From Prevotella nigrescens (GTDB taxonomy: Bacteria > Bacteroidota > Bacteroidia > Bacteroidales > Bacteroidaceae): 64,000 nucleotides of DNA. Shown in pieces: positions 62,047 to 64,000 of the stretch (position 1 is the first letter of the stretch; each line of letters begins with the position of its first letter). The notes beneath the pieces were generated by a model. The model saw only the letters and a list, made by a program, of their open reading frames with translations, made no database searches and was not told the DNA's origin. The stretch covers positions 988,001 through 1,052,000 of the forward strand of contig NZ_CP133465.1 of the NCBI RefSeq assembly GCF_031191185.1, read 5' to 3'. A program made the translations under genes and the position numbers.

Positions 62047-63135
62047 TTATATTCTTCTGGAATTATTGACTAATATAGCGTCCAATATTGTCATGGCTGT
62101 CATAGCTTCAACAATAGGTACTGCTCGCGGAAGAACACAAGGATCGTGCCTCCCTTGGACCGTTATCATCTGTTCGTTCCCATCAAAGTCTACAGTTTTT
62201 TGTTCCATCAGCAAGGTTGCTACAGGTTTAAAAGCCACTCTGAAGTATATGTCTTCTCCATTGCTTATACCTCCTTGTATTCCTCCGCTGTGGTTTGTTT
62301 GTATTGCAATTCTGCTTTTTTCTTTTTCTGTTCTTTGTGTGAAACGGTCGTTTTGTTCGCTTCCTCGCCACGAGCTTCCATCAAATCCTTCTCCATATTC
62401 AAATCCTTTTGCTGCATTTATGCTTAGCATTGCAGCACCGAGTTGTGCATGAAGTTTGCCAAATTCTGGATCGCCTAATCCTATTGGGCATCCTTTCACC
62501 ACGCAAGTAATAATCCCTCCTATGGTATCGCCCTCGCTTTTCACTTTCAAGATGAGCTTTTCCATTTCCTTAGCTTTCTCTTTATCTGGGCATCTAATGG
62601 GGTGTAGTTCAGTTTGCGACAGGTCGTACTTATTGTAATCCTTGTCCAATGCGATGTTACCCACCTGGGAAGTATAGGCCTGAATGGTTATATTGTATTT
62701 TCGAAGCACAAGTTTTGCCAATGCTCCAGCCACTACTCTTGCGATTGTAATGCGTGCCGAGGCCCGCCCGCCACCTCTATAGTCGCGTATGCCATACTTT
62801 TTATAGTAAGTGTAATCAGCGTGTGACGGTCTGAAGAGCATGCTTATGTTTTCGTAATCTTTGGATTGTTGATTTTCATTTCTGACCATAAAGCCAATAG
62901 GTGCACCTGTAGATTTTCCTTCGAAAATACCACTTAGCAGCTCCACCTTGTCGGTTTCTCTCCTTCTGGTAGTTATTTTGTTTTGTCCTGGCTTGCGTCT
63001 ATCCAGCTCGTCCTGAATAAAATCGTGGTCAATATCTATGCCGGGTGGCATACCGTCTACTATGCCTCCTATAGCAACCCCGTGGCTTTCGCCAAAGGTT
63101 GTTAGTGTGTAAAGTGTTCCAAACGCATTAGGCAT
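62047..63135 (-). CDS. aroC: chorismate synthase
   Basis: The last step of the shikimate pathway (EPSP to chorismate, FMNH2-dependent). The 362-residue protein shows [23 protein letters not shown], the family signature [20 protein letters not shown] and [14 protein letters not shown] with [17 protein letters not shown] near the end. It produces the chorismate used by the men genes at 10-16 kb. It is 60 bp below slyD on the same strand. Confidence 0.97.
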   Translation of the reverse strand: MPNAFGTLYTLTTFGESHGVAIGGIVDGMPPGIDIDHDFIQDELDRRKPGQNKITTRRRETDKVELLSGIFEGKSTGAPIGFMVRNENQQSKDYENISMLFRPSHADYTYYKKYGIRDYRGGGRASARITIARVVAGALAKLVLRKYNITIQAYTSQVGNIALDKDYNKYDLSQTELHPIRCPDKEKAKEMEKLILKVKSEGDTIGGIITCVVKGCPIGLGDPEFGKLHAQLGAAMLSINAAKGFEYGEGFDGSSWRGSEQNDRFTQRTEKEKSRIAIQTNHSGGIQGGISNGEDIYFRVAFKPVATLLMEQKTVDFDGNEQMITVQGRHDPCVLPRAVPIVEAMTAMTILDAILVNNSRRI

Positions 63136-63195
63136 ATTGCCATTCTCCTCGTCCGTGTTTTGTTATAAATATTTTTCTAATGTTTTTTTTGAGTT

Positions 63196-63807
63196 TTAGT
63201 TGTTGCAACAACAGCAGCCTTCACCATTGCTTTCGTCGCTTCCGTGACAACTGCATTGGTTGTTTCCATCTCCTTCCCCTTTGTGGCAACCACAATTTCC
63301 GCCACAATGGTGATTGTTAAGTTTCTCAAAGAACTCCTTTACTTCCTCTTCGGTAGCCTCACGGTTCTCTATCACGTGTCCTTTAAACTTCAGTTCTTTA
63401 CCTGCCAATGGGTGGTTGAAGTCAACTTTTACCTTGTCTTCAGTTATATCCATTACACGAGCGATAAAGCGTTGTCCCTCTTGGTTCTGCAAAGGAATGG
63501 TTGCTCCGATATAGACGTTACTACTATCGAATTCTCCTCCTTGTGAAAATACTTCTTTGTCAAGGTCTAACACGTTCTCTTCGTTATAGTCTCCATAGGC
63601 TTGTCCTTTGGCTAAATCGAATGAGAAATCTTGTCCTGCTGGTGTTTTTATTGCAATTTCTTCGAATTGGGGTAGTGCCATTTCGCACCCTGTATAGAAT
63701 GTTAGCGGACGGTTTTCTTCCGTTTTCTCTATCAAAACTTCGTTTCCGTATTCCATACTGTATAGTTCGTATTTTGCAGAAATGAATCTATGTGTTTTAT
63801 TTTCCAT
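63196..63807 (-). CDS. slyD: SlyD-like FKBP-type peptidyl-prolyl isomerase with metal-binding tail
   Basis: A 203-residue protein: an FKBP domain with an inserted chaperone flap, including YTGCEMALPQFEEIAI, the flap region, and VDFNHPLAGKELKFKGHVI, the SlyD signature. The last 40 residues are Cys/His-rich (HHCGGNCGCHKG, NQCSCHG, GCCCCNN; nine Cys), like the Ni/Zn-binding tail of E. coli SlyD used in hydrogenase nickel delivery. A metallochaperone role here is inferred. The -7 element TATCTTTGC at 63836-63844 precedes it on the minus strand. Confidence 0.92.
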   Translation of the reverse strand: MENKTHRFISAKYELYSMEYGNEVLIEKTEENRPLTFYTGCEMALPQFEEIAIKTPAGQDFSFDLAKGQAYGDYNEENVLDLDKEVFSQGGEFDSSNVYIGATIPLQNQEGQRFIARVMDITEDKVKVDFNHPLAGKELKFKGHVIENREATEEEVKEFFEKLNNHHCGGNCGCHKGEGDGNNQCSCHGSDESNGEGCCCCNN

Positions 63808-63835
63808 TATTATTATAGTGTTTTTTTGTTTCTTT

Positions 63836-63844
63836 GCAAAGATA
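63836..63844 (-). promoter_or_regulatory. -7 element of slyD
   Basis: TATCTTTGC on the minus strand, 29 bp above the ATG at 63807, inside a palindrome (TCTTTGCAAAGA). Confidence 0.5.
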
Positions 63845-63978
63845 CTATTTATTTATGACAAACCTACGAACTGTCTGTTGTTTTTTGATTGTGCTACCTC
63901 TCTCAATAGAAAGACCTTTCTGCTCGCCATGCAATTTCGTCTGTATTCCTTTTTACAGACGGAAAGCGGAAGGTAATT

Positions 63979-64000
63979 ATGTTAAATTTGGTAGTAAGTA
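63979..64000 (+). CDS. Possible start of a rightward gene cut by the window
   Basis: An ATG preceded by GGAAGG at good spacing begins a frame (MLNLVVS) that runs off the window. Only seven codons are visible, so this is a guess from the ribosome-binding site. Confidence 0.2.

Noticed and set aside
63782..63976. 64-residue plus-strand open frame overlapping the slyD start
   Set aside because: Runs antisense through the slyD promoter and has no coding character.

Overview
The window reads as chromosomal DNA from a Prevotella-like member of the Bacteroidetes. Three things point there. Many genes are preceded by the Bacteroidetes -7 element TAnnTTTGC, several with a TTTG-type -33 element about 20 bp upstream. 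Shine-Dalgarno sites are mostly weak. Several lineage-typical genes are present: DUF5606, an HU-like protein, an LptD-like barrel protein, a secreted M6 protease with a YYDLQGRRV tail, and an AICAR transformylase without its cyclohydrolase partner. The assignment is inference; no rRNA or marker database was available.

Layout. 1-5 kb: minus-strand lysS-gpsA-pgi plus a HAD phosphatase cut by the window edge. 5-9.5 kb: a frameshifted lipoprotein gene, a PH-like membrane protein, a Nim-like flavoprotein and a secreted M6 metalloprotease. 9.8-16 kb: a menaquinone operon (menI-like, menF, menD, menB, menC, menE), converging on aroB. 17.7-24.8 kb: small lipoproteins, AICAR transformylase, an HU-like protein, a MscS-type channel, PBP4 and a PH-like protein. 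24.9-31 kb: purN, an S4 protein, pth and rplY on the minus strand, diverging from nusB-yajC-ybbR-coaE-DUF5606. 31-42 kb: a serine hydrolase, a TerB/DnaJ protein, a zinc-ribbon protein, an AspT-type transporter, a pyruvate-carboxylase-B-like protein, an HD-domain protein and the LptD-like protein. 42.7-50.8 kb: a TlpA-type thioredoxin, a preQ1-riboswitch-controlled queuosine transporter with queF, Hsp20, a Na/Ca exchanger, a CPA2 antiporter and pepT. 51-59.9 kb: Nif3-like, zinc ribbon/coiled coil, a lipoprotein/membrane-protein pair, an orphan HsdR-N-like protein, holA, an XRE regulator, pyrK and pyrD. 60-64 kb: three immunity-like genes (SUKH, an Imm11/Imm43-like protein and a frameshifted one), aroC and slyD.

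Most coding sequence is core metabolism. The unusual content lies mainly between genes. At eight or more unrelated intergenic sites I find short arrays with a period of 21-24 bp (usually exactly 22). Each array has its own sequence, but most are built of small palindromes (AGATATCT, ACCCTC/GAGGGT, CGRC/GYCG, AAAA..TTTT, ATATGA/TCATAT). They share period and architecture rather than sequence, and at least two keep pairing through compensatory changes. I consider this the best candidate for something undescribed.

Other leads are: a 465-bp segment flanked by a perfect 19-bp inverted repeat around one array; a lipoprotein reading frame broken at an A8 tract; an abutting lipoprotein/three-TM protein pair that looks like toxin and immunity; a cluster of orphan immunity-like genes; and a biotin-domain protein lacking its biotinylation lysine. 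No rRNA, tRNA, IS element, CRISPR array or replication origin was recognised.
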